From Spirochaetia bacterium (GTDB lineage: Bacteria > Spirochaetota > Spirochaetia > CADAEX01): a stretch of DNA of 59,221 nucleotides. The position numbers were made by a program, and so were the translations under genes. The stretch's first letter is position 1. Each line of letters starts with the position of its first letter. The stretch lies in the NCBI GenBank assembly GCA_024402405.1, contig JAKSTW010000007.1, positions 1-59,221 on the forward strand, written 5' to 3'. Shown here one piece after another: positions 9,993 through 18,206 of this stretch. Under the pieces are notes generated by a model that did no database searches, was not told the origin of the DNA, and saw only the letters and a list, made by a program, of their open reading frames with translations.

Positions 9993-10869
9993 CCTTGTTA
10001 TAGATCATGCTGTGTGGCGGCACAGAGTGGGTCAGCCACGTGTTTCCGCCTATGATCGATCCCTGTCCGATGACAGTGTCGCCTCCCAGTATTGTGGCAT
10101 TGGCATATATGATCACATCGTCCTGTATATCAGGATGCCTTTTCTTGCCTGTAAGCGGCACACCCTGACGGTCAAACGGGGACAGAGCTCCCAGTGTGAC
10201 ACCCTGGTATATTTTCACCCTGTTTCCTATGGTTGTGGTCTCTCCGATTACTACACCTGTTCCATGGTCGATGAAGAAGCTCTCTCCTATGGATGCTCCC
10301 GGATGTATGTCTATTCCTGTCTTGGAATGGGCCCGCTCGCTCATCATCCTTGGAATGATAGGGACTTTCTCAAGATACAGTATATGTGCGATCCTATGGG
10401 TGGCAATAGCTTCCAGAAACGGATAGCTGAACACTATCTCATCCAGTGATTCTGCGGCAGGATCTCCGTTTTTTGCGGCATTGATGTCGGTTATAAGAAT
10501 ATCCCGTACTTCAGGCAATGATCTGAACAGCTTGTTCAGTATGTCATGGGCTCTTTCATCGCAGCTGCATTTTCCGCAGGCTCCTTCATGGCAGTTGTAT
10601 CTGAGACAGTCATTCAGATACCGCAGAAATTTATAGCTTATGTATCTGAGCCGCTCATTGAGAAATGGATTCAGCTCATTTTCTTTGATCTTGTCGTCAC
10701 AGAAGCAGCCGGGAAAAAGTATTGACAGAATATTGTCCAGAATGTCATAGACTCCCTGCCGTCCTGAGAATCCCAGTTCTTCCCGTACTTCCACATGATA
10801 TTTATTCTTTATGCTTTCTTCCAGCTGTGCTGCTGTTTCAGAGATGATGTCGTTGAAATCCATATTCAT
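9985..10869 (-). CDS. cysE: serine O-acetyltransferase
   Basis: The enzyme makes O-acetylserine from serine and acetyl-CoA, the first step of cysteine synthesis. The C-terminal third is a left-handed beta helix of hexapeptide repeats with the family signature HSKTGIDIHPGASIGESFFI-DHG and the catalytic-site segment around GVTLGALS. The N-terminal half is helical, as in the roughly 300-residue serine acetyltransferases of anaerobes, and contains a cysteine cluster (C-x5-C-x4-C-x2-C-x-C, about residues 87-103) that could bind a metal. The ATG at 10869 sits 7 nt below a -10 box with no Shine-Dalgarno sequence, so the mRNA may be leaderless; a second ATG follows at 10863. Confidence 0.93.
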   Translation of the reverse strand: MNMDFNDIISETAAQLEESIKNKYHVEVREELGFSGRQGVYDILDNILSILFPGCFCDDKIKENELNPFLNERLRYISYKFLRYLNDCLRYNCHEGACGKCSCDERAHDILNKLFRSLPEVRDILITDINAAKNGDPAAESLDEIVFSYPFLEAIATHRIAHILYLEKVPIIPRMMSERAHSKTGIDIHPGASIGESFFIDHGTGVVIGETTTIGNRVKIYQGVTLGALSPFDRQGVPLTGKKRHPDIQDDVIIYANATILGGDTVIGQGSIIGGNTWLTHSVPPHSMIYNKAN

Positions 10870-10876
10870 ATTAATG

Positions 10877-10905
10877 AAGATATATCAGAAATATGGAAAT
10901 TACAA
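10877..10905 (-). promoter_or_regulatory. cysE promoter (leaderless type)
   Basis: TTGTAA (10900-10905) and TATCTT (10877-10882) are 17 bp apart on the minus strand. Only 7 nt separate the -10 box from the ATG, placing the expected transcription start at or beside the start codon. Confidence 0.65.
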
Positions 10906-10931
10906 CTATAGCATTATGAAAAACTTTGTGG

Positions 10932-10937
10932 TATCAT
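10932..10937 (+). promoter_or_regulatory. extended -10 of dgt (leaderless type)
   Basis: TATCAT preceded by TGG makes an extended -10 element, and 6 nt later comes the ATG at 10944. The -35 position is poor. The same TGTGGTAT context occurs at gpsA. Confidence 0.55.
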
Positions 10938-10943
10938 TGGCTC

Positions 10944-12050
10944 ATGTTACTTGTGAATAAGATTCCCGCTTCACAGCTATGCCAGCGTATGCATCCCAGG
11001 GCTGAGGACATAAGGGGCTCATACTTCAGGGATATGACGGCTATAATCCATTCTTCTCCATACAGGAGACTGAAGCACAAGACCCAGGTTTTCTTTGCCC
11101 CGCAGAATGACCATATCTGTACCAGAATAGAGCATGTCATGCATGTTGCCACCATATCTGTCACACTCTGCAAGGCTCTTGGACTGGAGACTGATCTGGC
11201 ATGGGCCATAAGTGTGGGGCATGATCTGGGACACACACCATTCGGACATACAGGAGAGCAGATAATTTCAGAATTTCTGAAAGATAAAGGCGGTTTCTGT
11301 CATGAGATAAACTCTCTGCGTGTGGTGGATCATCTGGTGAAGGATGGGGCAGGGCTGAATCTGACCTATGCGGTCAGGGACGGAATAATAAATCATTGCG
11401 GTGAGAAATTCGAACAGTATATGGAACCATCTCCTGTTCCCAATGATCCTGCATCCATAAAGACCCGTACTTTTCTGCCATGCACCTGGGAAGGAATAGC
11501 TGTAAGAATGTCTGACAAGATAGCATATCTGGGCAGAGACCTGGAGGATGCGCTGAAACTGGGAATCATAAAGTTTGAGCAGATACCAGGCAGTGTCAAG
11601 ATGGTTCTGGGCAGCAGCAACAGTGACATGATCAACACCATGGTCTATGATGCTGTCAGCAATGCAGACAGAATTGGAAAGATAGGATTCTCAGACCGGG
11701 TCTATGAGGCCATGGTTGCTATGAAGGAATTCAACTACAGAAATATCTATCACAGTGATGCCCTCATAAGATATCACAGGTATATAGACCGTATTCTCCG
11801 TACACTCTGGGCATATCTGTCTGAAATTTTTGACAAATATAAGTTTGATCTGGATAAATATATGAATGAGCAGACTATCTGTGCCAGAGAATTTTCAGGA
11901 TATCTGAGAAAAATGGAGAATTTTTATCGCAATATTGAGAAAAGTGATGACTATGTGATATCTGATTATATAGCCGGAATGACCGATACATATGCCATTG
12001 ACACCGTATCTGATTTATTTATGCCAAGACAGTTTAATAGGATGATTTAA
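10944..12050 (+). CDS. dgt: deoxyguanosinetriphosphate triphosphohydrolase-like HD protein
   Basis: Members hydrolyse dGTP or other dNTPs to the deoxynucleoside and triphosphate, controlling dNTP pools. The 368-residue chain has the HD-domain metal ligands in order: RIEHVMHV, then GHDLGHTPFGHTGEQ, with the conserved PYRRLKHKTQVF segment upstream. A TTG six codons upstream is possible, but the ATG at 10944 starts the recognisable sequence and lies 6 nt past an extended -10 box. There is no Shine-Dalgarno sequence. The nitroreductase gene follows after 40 bp with its own promoter. Nucleotide specificity is not predictable from sequence. Confidence 0.9.
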   Translation: MLLVNKIPASQLCQRMHPRAEDIRGSYFRDMTAIIHSSPYRRLKHKTQVFFAPQNDHICTRIEHVMHVATISVTLCKALGLETDLAWAISVGHDLGHTPFGHTGEQIISEFLKDKGGFCHEINSLRVVDHLVKDGAGLNLTYAVRDGIINHCGEKFEQYMEPSPVPNDPASIKTRTFLPCTWEGIAVRMSDKIAYLGRDLEDALKLGIIKFEQIPGSVKMVLGSSNSDMINTMVYDAVSNADRIGKIGFSDRVYEAMVAMKEFNYRNIYHSDALIRYHRYIDRILRTLWAYLSEIFDKYKFDLDKYMNEQTICAREFSGYLRKMENFYRNIEKSDDYVISDYIAGMTDTYAIDTVSDLFMPRQFNRMI

Positions 12051-12052
12051 GG

Positions 12053-12081
12053 TTGACGGCTGAAAATAATTATATTATATT
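12053..12081 (+). promoter_or_regulatory. nitroreductase promoter (leaderless type)
   Basis: TTGACG (12053-12058) and TATATT (12076-12081) are exactly 17 bp apart. The ATG follows 9 nt after the -10 box, so any leader would be 0-3 nt. This is one of the clearest cases in the window. Confidence 0.75.
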
Positions 12082-12090
12082 GAATTAAAT

Positions 12091-12600
12091 ATGGGTTTGA
12101 TATCAGAGATAGAAGACAGAACCAGTACGCGGAGATTTAAGCCGGCGTCAATTGATCCTCTCAAATTGGACAGAATCCTGGAAGCCGGGCGTCTTGCCCC
12201 TTCTGCCAAGAACCGCCAGCCGTGGCGTTTCATCGTTGTGGATGATCCTGTTCTGAAAGAAAAAGTTGCGGCTGCAGCTTATGGGCAGGAGCATGTGCGT
12301 CAGGCCGGAGCAATTATTGTTGCATGTTCCACGAATATCGCATATTCAATGCCTAATGGACAGGCGTCCTATCCGATCGACATAACTTTTGCTGTCTCAT
12401 TCATGATGCTGCAGGCTGAGAAAGAGGGATATGGTACCTGTGTTGTGACTACTTACAATGAATCTTCCATCAGGACACTGTTGACCCTTCCTTATTCCAT
12501 GCGTACTGTCATGCTTCTGGCCATAGGCGAAATTGATGAGAGATCACCTAGATCTTCCAGAAAATCCATGCAGGAAGTTGTTTCATTCAACCACTGGTGA
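12091..12600 (+). CDS. nitroreductase family flavoprotein
   Basis: This 169-residue protein is a compact FMN-dependent NAD(P)H oxidoreductase of the nitroreductase superfamily. The N-terminal STRRF segment and APSAKNRQPWRFIVV are the usual FMN-phosphate-binding parts, and GYGTCVVT and AIGEIDE match the C-terminal flavin-contact region. The natural substrate is not predictable; members reduce quinones, nitro compounds or act in redox balance. The gene has its own strong promoter and no ribosome-binding site. It converges on the GNAT gene with only 7 bp between the stops and no terminator. Confidence 0.9.
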   Translation: MGLISEIEDRTSTRRFKPASIDPLKLDRILEAGRLAPSAKNRQPWRFIVVDDPVLKEKVAAAAYGQEHVRQAGAIIVACSTNIAYSMPNGQASYPIDITFAVSFMMLQAEKEGYGTCVVTTYNESSIRTLLTLPYSMRTVMLLAIGEIDERSPRSSRKSMQEVVSFNHW

Positions 12601-12607
12601 TCGTTCA

Positions 12608-13459
12608 TCATATCATATAAATTGTCTTATATTTATTTTTTATTTTGAATCCAAGATCGCTGTATACCCTGATGGCTGATGTATTCTGCTCCTTTACGAA
12701 AAGCGATACATTCTTATGATTGACAGTGAGGATCTCATTGCAGATAGCTGCCACTGTGGATTTTGCGATTCCTCTGTCCCTGTATGGACGTGAGGTGAAT
12801 ACTCCCCCCAGCTGGATGTGCTCAAAACCGATTGCGCTGGAATTGGCCTTTGATACCGCCTTGCCTCCGATCTTGCCATAGAAGCATATCTGTCTGTGCA
12901 GTATGTCCCTGAGATGATACAGAGTCTCCCATTGGTTGAAGAATGCCGGATTCAGCAGCACCTCCTCCTGTTCATATGTTTTCTGCAGTGGATAAAGCTT
13001 TATGAGGTCCATTGCTGTTGACCTGGATATTGTCAGCCCTTCTGCCGGTTCCGGTTTCTGGAAGTCCTTTTCTTGCAGTTCCATTATAAGATAATTTATA
13101 GTGAGGTTTTTTCTGCCGCAGGCGAAGGCCTGATTGATTGAATTGGCTGCCTCTGGAGTGCCGGAAATGGAGGATGGAATGTAGATCCTGTTTCCGAAGA
13201 TCTCAGCCACCTCTTTGGCGTTGAATCTGAAATTTTCTGTAAATACAGGAATTATCTTGCCATAATATGTCATGAATATGACTGCATCAATATCAGCGCC
13301 GTCCACATGAACTGCCAGCCTGTTCTTCTCAGCCCTGTAATTGTTCTGCTGCAGTACAGATGTTATGTCCATGGCATTCCATTCATTCCGGATAAGAAAT
13401 TTTCTGATGCTGCTCTGCAAAGGTGTGAAATAAAAATCTTTTATGAAATACCACTTCAT
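12608..13459 (-). CDS. GNAT-family N-acetyltransferase
   Basis: The C-terminal 100 residues are a GNAT acetyl-CoA-binding domain: GGVFTSRPYRDRGIAKSTV is the pyrophosphate-binding motif A, followed by VSLFVKEQNTSAIRVYSDLGF, the usual motif B. The N-terminal 170 residues are not recognised and may form a second, degenerate GNAT-like or substrate domain. The ATG at 13459 is chosen over TTG at 13465 because AGGAG lies 8 nt upstream, inside the end of nagZ. It is the third gene of the trxB-nagZ-GNAT operon. The acceptor substrate is unknown. Confidence 0.82.
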   Translation of the reverse strand: MKWYFIKDFYFTPLQSSIRKFLIRNEWNAMDITSVLQQNNYRAEKNRLAVHVDGADIDAVIFMTYYGKIIPVFTENFRFNAKEVAEIFGNRIYIPSSISGTPEAANSINQAFACGRKNLTINYLIMELQEKDFQKPEPAEGLTISRSTAMDLIKLYPLQKTYEQEEVLLNPAFFNQWETLYHLRDILHRQICFYGKIGGKAVSKANSSAIGFEHIQLGGVFTSRPYRDRGIAKSTVAAICNEILTVNHKNVSLFVKEQNTSAIRVYSDLGFKIKNKYKTIYMI

Positions 13460-13461
13460 TT

Positions 13462-15141
13462 TCAATCTCCTGCTGTAATAGGGTATTTTCCTTTCGGCTT
13501 GAATGCTCCTTTCAGTACAGCGAATGCTGCTCTGTAAGAATATATGTCCTTGCCGTATACAGCCACTCCCTTGGGTTTCCAGCCTGCTTTCTCCACGTAT
13601 GCCGGAGTGTTGCTGGAGATCACATAGATCCTGTCTGAGTAAGGCTGCAGATGTTTCAGAATGATTGCATCGGCAGGTGAGGTGAGGGCAAATATTATTT
13701 TTTTATATTGCCGGCATTTTACTGCCAGTTCCTGGATCATCGCATTTTCAGGTTTATAAAATGAGGAATTATCCAGCACAAAGGAGGATGCTCCGGGGAA
13801 ACTGCTTCTTCCTTCCTGGAAGAAATTTCTCCATGTGCCCACCAGCAGCACCGAACTGTCTGTTCCTTTTCGGATCAGGCTGTCAGGTGAAGTGCCTGGC
13901 AGCAGCGTCACGCTTCTGCAGGCCTGCTGGAAGAAAAATTCCTCAGCATCTCTGTTAGGAAAGAATTTTCTGACTGTACCCGGATCAGGGATCGCGGCAG
14001 CTTTTCCCGCAGGTTTGATATATTCCATTTTTACCTTCAGGATCCGTCTGACGCTTTTCTCCACCTGTTTCTTGAATGCAGGATCGTGGTTCATTTCTGC
14101 CACGATAAGATTTCTGGCCGCATCAAATGTATCGCTGTCCCTGGAGACCAGGATTATGTCTGCACCGGACTGAACAGATCTGAAACATGCTTTGGATACA
14201 CTGATTCTGTTGGATGCTCCTCCCATTATCATGTCATCAGTTATTATTATACCGTCAAATCCAAGTCGGTCACGGAGTATATTTTTCATAAATGTGGATG
14301 ACAGTGTGGCAGGATCCTTATTTCCTGTGATTGCAGGATATGCTATGTGTCCTACCATTATTGCCGGAACTTTGTCTTTTATCAGATATTTGTAAGGAAC
14401 CAGATCAGTGTCCATAAGATCTTTCAGTGATGTGTTGATTATTGGTAATGTGCCGTGAGAATCCTTGTCCGTCCTGCCATGTCCGGGAAAGTGTTTGGCA
14501 GTAGGAATGACTCCGGCTTCCCGTGATCCTCCGCACCAGGCGCAGGCCAGTTCCGCAGTCAGCACAGAATCGGAGGAGAAGGCTCTGTCTGCTATGACAT
14601 CATTCTCGTCATTCAGGAACAGATCCACAGTGGGGGCGAAATTCATGTTTATGCCCATGACTTTCAGTTCCTGGTTTATATAATAGGATGCCTGCCATGC
14701 ATCAATAGGTGCAGTGTCTGCTCCCAGTGCCATATTCCCAGGGGTTATCAGTGTCTTGTCTTTTACATGTCTGACCCGTCCACCTTCCTGGTCTGTGGCT
14801 ACCAGAAGAGGTATGTGCAGCGGAGAATCCAGTGCCTGCTTCTGCATGGCAGCTATGACTTCTGCCAGCTGTCCCAGCTCTCCTGCATTGCGTCCGAATA
14901 TTTTGACACCGCCGAGATCATTGTTTTTTATCCAGTCCATCACAGTGCTGTCCAGCTCTTTTCCAGGATAAGAAATCATGAAAAGCTGTCCTGCCAGTTC
15001 CCAGCTGCTCATGGTGGATATCATGCGGTCAATGATCGCATCGTTGTCACCGTTCTCCCAGAAATCAGTTCTTTTTACCTGGGCAGAAAGCAATGTGCAT
15101 GAGATCATGAAAAAAACTGTCAGCAGAATAATTTTTTTCAG
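13462..15141 (-). CDS. nagZ: glycoside hydrolase family 3 beta-N-acetylhexosaminidase, CTG start
   Basis: NagZ-type enzymes remove N-acetylglucosamine from muropeptides or chitooligosaccharides. The family motifs are LLVATDQEGGRV, the KHFPGHG loop followed by the catalytic DSHGTLP, and IITDDMIM with the nucleophile Asp. The first in-frame ATG (15108) would begin inside a signal peptide. Eleven codons upstream, CTG at 15141 lies 7 nt after a strong AGGAGAGG, overlaps the trxB stop as CTGA and yields an N-terminus starting KKIILLTVFF, so CTG is the likely start. The signal region ends MISC-TLLSAQ; the cysteine could be a relaxed lipobox. About 200 C-terminal residues extend beyond the catalytic domain. 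Exported location suggests wall or sugar scavenging rather than cytoplasmic recycling. Confidence 0.88.
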   Translation of the reverse strand: MKKIILLTVFFMISCTLLSAQVKRTDFWENGDNDAIIDRMISTMSSWELAGQLFMISYPGKELDSTVMDWIKNNDLGGVKIFGRNAGELGQLAEVIAAMQKQALDSPLHIPLLVATDQEGGRVRHVKDKTLITPGNMALGADTAPIDAWQASYYINQELKVMGINMNFAPTVDLFLNDENDVIADRAFSSDSVLTAELACAWCGGSREAGVIPTAKHFPGHGRTDKDSHGTLPIINTSLKDLMDTDLVPYKYLIKDKVPAIMVGHIAYPAITGNKDPATLSSTFMKNILRDRLGFDGIIITDDMIMGGASNRISVSKACFRSVQSGADIILVSRDSDTFDAARNLIVAEMNHDPAFKKQVEKSVRRILKVKMEYIKPAGKAAAIPDPGTVRKFFPNRDAEEFFFQQACRSVTLLPGTSPDSLIRKGTDSSVLLVGTWRNFFQEGRSSFPGASSFVLDNSSFYKPENAMIQELAVKCRQYKKIIFALTSPADAIILKHLQPYSDRIYVISSNTPAYVEKAGWKPKGVAVYGKDIYSYRAAFAVLKGAFKPKGKYPITAGD

Positions 15142-16067
15142 ATGTATGCCTCTCCTTTCAATGCATCGATATAGTCTGCCGCTGAATGGGCTGCCACTGC
15201 CCCGTCTCCGCAGGCTGTTATTACCTGACGGAAAGGAGAGTTACGCAGATCTCCTATGGCGAAGAGACCCTTCACGGAAGTGTTCATATAAGCGTCTGTG
15301 ATGACATATCCGCCGGCATCTTTTGCAGCATCTGCAGCCAGTACATTCTGTGGAATGATCCCTGTAAAGATGAATACAGCATCTGTGTCCTGCTCATATT
15401 TTATCCTGTTCTCCTCAAGGATGGCATACTCTACTTTATTTTTACCACCTATCTCAGTGCAGATGGTGTTGAACCTGACTTCTATGTTCCTGTTGGAAAG
15501 AACTCTTTCTGCCAGAGCCTTCTGTGCCCGGAACCTGTCTTTTCTGTGTATCATGATTATCTTGTCTGACAGCTTGGCCAGTGCCAGTGCCTCGGAACAT
15601 GCGGTGTCTCCTCCGCCAACGACTATTATTTTCTTGTTCCTGAAAAAGAATCCGTCGCAGGAGGCACAGTATGATACACCGCGGCCGATGAATTCCTTTT
15701 CTCCCGGAACATCCAGCATCCTGTGTCTGGAACCGGTAGCCAGGATCACTGCATAGGCAGTGACTGTGCCTGATTCAGTCTCCACACTGAATATATCGTC
15801 ATGCTTTTTTACTGACAGAACAGATGATGAATGAAACTCAGCGCCGAATCTCTCGGCCTGGACTTTCATTTTCTGGCAGAGCTCACCGCCGCTGAGGGCT
15901 TCCGGAAAACCGGGATAATTCTCCAGCTCACCTATATTCACAGCCTGTCCTCCGATGGAACTTTCCTCAAAGATCGCTGTACTCAGATTTGCCCTGGCTC
16001 CATACTGGGCGGCAGTCAGTCCTCCTGGACCGGCTCCTATGATGATCAGATCCTTTTCTGCCTTCAT
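15138..16067 (-). CDS. trxB: thioredoxin reductase
   Basis: The flavoenzyme transfers electrons from NADPH to thioredoxin. The 309-residue chain has the FAD-binding GAGPGGLTAA at the N-terminus, the redox-active CASC pair in SYCASCDGFF, the NADPH-binding GGGDTACSEA, and the C-terminal FAIGDLRNSPFRQVITACGDGA. The ATG at 16067 is chosen because GGAGG lies 6 nt upstream and the FAD motif begins at the expected distance; an ATG at 16136 would add an unrelated tail that crosses the promoter. The cysteine pair is CASC rather than the commoner CATC. It heads the trxB-nagZ-GNAT operon. Confidence 0.96.
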   Translation of the reverse strand: MKAEKDLIIIGAGPGGLTAAQYGARANLSTAIFEESSIGGQAVNIGELENYPGFPEALSGGELCQKMKVQAERFGAEFHSSSVLSVKKHDDIFSVETESGTVTAYAVILATGSRHRMLDVPGEKEFIGRGVSYCASCDGFFFRNKKIIVVGGGDTACSEALALAKLSDKIIMIHRKDRFRAQKALAERVLSNRNIEVRFNTICTEIGGKNKVEYAILEENRIKYEQDTDAVFIFTGIIPQNVLAADAAKDAGGYVITDAYMNTSVKGLFAIGDLRNSPFRQVITACGDGAVAAHSAADYIDALKGEAYI

Positions 16068-16083
16068 CTGTTCCTCCAGAAAA

Positions 16084-16112
16084 ATAATACAGGAAAATAA
16101 TGAAGCTAGCAA
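16084..16112 (-). promoter_or_regulatory. trxB operon promoter
   Basis: TTGCTA (16107-16112) and TATTAT (16084-16089) are 17 bp apart on the minus strand. The transcript would start just ahead of the GGAGG site, giving a very short leader. Confidence 0.65.
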
Positions 16113-16130
16113 GGTCGATATCATGTGGGG

Positions 16131-16159
16131 TTGCAAATTTTGATTTATATTTTTATATT
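16131..16159 (+). promoter_or_regulatory. lpoB operon promoter
   Basis: TTGCAA (16131-16136) and TATATT (16154-16159) are 17 bp apart. The AAGGAG ribosome site follows almost at once, so the leader is about 13 nt. Confidence 0.65.
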
Positions 16160-16178
16160 TTATCCAAGGAGCAGATCA

Positions 16179-16775
16179 ATGAAGAAATATCTATTTTTAG
16201 TCCTTGTGGCAGGCATTGCTCTTACAGGATGCAATTCAATCAAAGTTACCAGAATGGATACAGATGAGGTTACAGATCTAAGCGGAAAATGGAATGACAC
16301 AGATTCCAGGATTGTTGCAGAGGAGCTGATGAAAGATATGTGTTCCAGACCATGGGCATCTGACTTCAAGATGGCAAACGGAAAAAATCCTGCCATCATC
16401 GTGGGTACTGTCAGAAATAAGAGTTCGGAACATATCGAGGTCATTCCTTTCATAAAGAACATTGAGCGCGAGGTCATCAATACCGGTACTGCCGATATCG
16501 TTGCCAGTGCAGATGAGCGTGAGTCATTGCGTGCTGAAAGGCTGGATCAGCAGGAATATTCCAGTGAAGAGACAGCAAAGAAACTGGCACAGGAGTATGG
16601 TGCTGATTTCATGCTTCAGGGAGTGATAACAACTATCACTGACCAGGTCAAGAAAAAATATACGATTTACTATCAGGTGAACCTGGAACTCATAAATATT
16701 GAGAATAATAAGAAAGTCTGGATCGGAAATACAGAGATAAAGAAATTTGTTGAGAAGGCAAATCTGAAGGCCTGA
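16179..16775 (+). CDS. lpoB: LpoB-like lipoprotein (peptidoglycan synthase activator family)
   Basis: In Enterobacteria LpoB is an outer-membrane lipoprotein that reaches through the wall to activate PBP1b. This 198-residue protein begins with a lipoprotein signal ending LTGC (Cys18). The mature part carries the family's conserved stretches: LSGKWNDTDSRIVAEEL, the VGTVRNKSSEHI segment, ADERESLRAERLDQQEYSS, and GADFMLQGVI. AAGGAG is 7 nt before the ATG. In spirochetes the partner penicillin-binding protein is not established, so the name reflects the domain only. It sits 24 bp upstream of a COG3014-type lipoprotein gene, a pairing I recall from other bacteria. Confidence 0.88.
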   Translation: MKKYLFLVLVAGIALTGCNSIKVTRMDTDEVTDLSGKWNDTDSRIVAEELMKDMCSRPWASDFKMANGKNPAIIVGTVRNKSSEHIEVIPFIKNIEREVINTGTADIVASADERESLRAERLDQQEYSSEETAKKLAQEYGADFMLQGVITTITDQVKKKYTIYYQVNLELINIENNKKVWIGNTEIKKFVEKANLKA

Positions 16776-16799
16776 TCCGCAGGACTCTGTTTTCAGCCC

Positions 16800-18206
16800 A
16801 TGAGAAAAATCAGGATATCTCTTTATGTTATCATTGCCTCATGTCTTATCTTTACCGGCTGTGTGTCTGCCAGTTTCAAGCATGAGATGGAGAATGCGGC
16901 CAGAGCCGGTGATTTTGACAGCGCCCTGGATGTCATAAAGAAGAATGAGGATAGATCGCCATACAAAAATAAGAACAGACTGCTTTTCTGTCTGGATTAT
17001 GGACTTATGTGCCATTACTGCGGTGATTTTGAGACCAGCAATCTGTATCTGGAAGAGGCTGAGACGCTTATTGAGCAACTGAATGCTGTAAGTGTCAGCC
17101 GGGAGATAGGATCGTATCTTCTGAATGATAATATAAGAGAATATTCCGGAGAGGATTATGAGAGCCTGTATGTGAATATATTCAGGTGTCTCAATTATAT
17201 CGGACTTGGGATGAGGGATGATGCTCTGGTGGAGATACGCAAAGCCAATCTGAAACTGGAGCTGCTGGAGAATAAGTACAGAAAGCAGGTCGCTGATTAC
17301 AATCAGTCAGAGGATGCCCTGGTGGAGGTTCCTCAGGTGAAGAACCATTTCCACAACAGTGCTTTGTCCCGTTATCTGGGGACAGTGCTTTTCAGACAGG
17401 ATCATTCCTATGATGATGCCAGGATAGAGGCTCAGTGGCTGGAAAAAGCTTTTGCCGAGCAGTCCTCCATATATGATTTTCCTGTGCCTGAAATACCGCG
17501 TCAGAAATTTCCGTCCGGGGACAGTGCTCTGCTGGATGTTATGGCTTTCTCAGGAATGGGACCGGTTAAAGAGCCTCTGGGATTTCTGGTGACTGTTGGC
17601 GGAGGACTGCTGACTTTCAGTGCCACCGGATATGATTCTGATTTTGTCAGTTCCCTGCTGGGATTTTTCATACTGCCGTGTCCGGGAGTATGGCATACTT
17701 CTGTCATGAATTTCCAGATTCCGATATTGGCACAGAGGGACAGAACCCCTGATTCCATAGTTGTCAGTCTGACCGGAGAAGACGGAACCAGAGTGACCAT
17801 GGACCTGCTGGAGAATGTGAACAGTATTGCAAAAGATACATATAAACTTAAACTCCCTCTTACTGTGGTAAAGACAGCCTTGAGAGTCATCGGCAAAAAA
17901 ATTGGCAGCGAGGCAGGGCAGTATGCCATAAGGGAGGCCAGCGGTGACAATTCACTGGCTGCCATCAGCGGACTCCTGTTCGATGTGCTGTCTGCTGTGT
18001 CTGAAAATGTGGATGTGCGCAGCTGTGCCATGCTGCCGGCCTATGTTTATACTGCCGAGCTGGAAGTTAAGCCTGGTGTCTATGATGTGACTGTGGATTA
18101 TTATCAGAACGGATCGCTTATAAATTCAGATGTGCGTTCTGGTGTGAACATAGAGAAAGATCGGCTGAATTTCCTTGAGTCTGTGAATTTCAGGAGTATC
18201 AGATGA
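16800..18206 (+). CDS. COG3014-type TPR-like lipoprotein
   Basis: The 468-residue protein begins with a lipoprotein signal ending FTGC (Cys21). Residues about 25-160 are helical with TPR-like spacing (AARAGDFDSALDVIKKNED, then MCHYCGDFETSNLYLEEAE, then LNYIGLGMRDDALVEIRKA). A glycine-rich hydrophobic segment lies near residues 260-300, and the C-terminus is beta-rich. The overall pattern matches what I know of the uncharacterised COG3014 group, often next to LpoB homologues, suggesting a joint envelope function. No good Shine-Dalgarno sequence is visible, so translation is probably helped by reinitiation after lpoB. Its stop overlaps the queH start as ATGA. Function unknown. Confidence 0.75.
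   Translation: MRKIRISLYVIIASCLIFTGCVSASFKHEMENAARAGDFDSALDVIKKNEDRSPYKNKNRLLFCLDYGLMCHYCGDFETSNLYLEEAETLIEQLNAVSVSREIGSYLLNDNIREYSGEDYESLYVNIFRCLNYIGLGMRDDALVEIRKANLKLELLENKYRKQVADYNQSEDALVEVPQVKNHFHNSALSRYLGTVLFRQDHSYDDARIEAQWLEKAFAEQSSIYDFPVPEIPRQKFPSGDSALLDVMAFSGMGPVKEPLGFLVTVGGGLLTFSATGYDSDFVSSLLGFFILPCPGVWHTSVMNFQIPILAQRDRTPDSIVVSLTGEDGTRVTMDLLENVNSIAKDTYKLKLPLTVVKTALRVIGKKIGSEAGQYAIREASGDNSLAAISGLLFDVLSAVSENVDVRSCAMLPAYVYTAELEVKPGVYDVTVDYYQNGSLINSDVRSGVNIEKDRLNFLESVNFRSIR

Noticed and set aside
16067-16136. N-terminal extension of trxB from ATG at 16136
   Set aside because: It would run back through a good promoter and past the ribosome site; the FAD motif fits a start at 16067.
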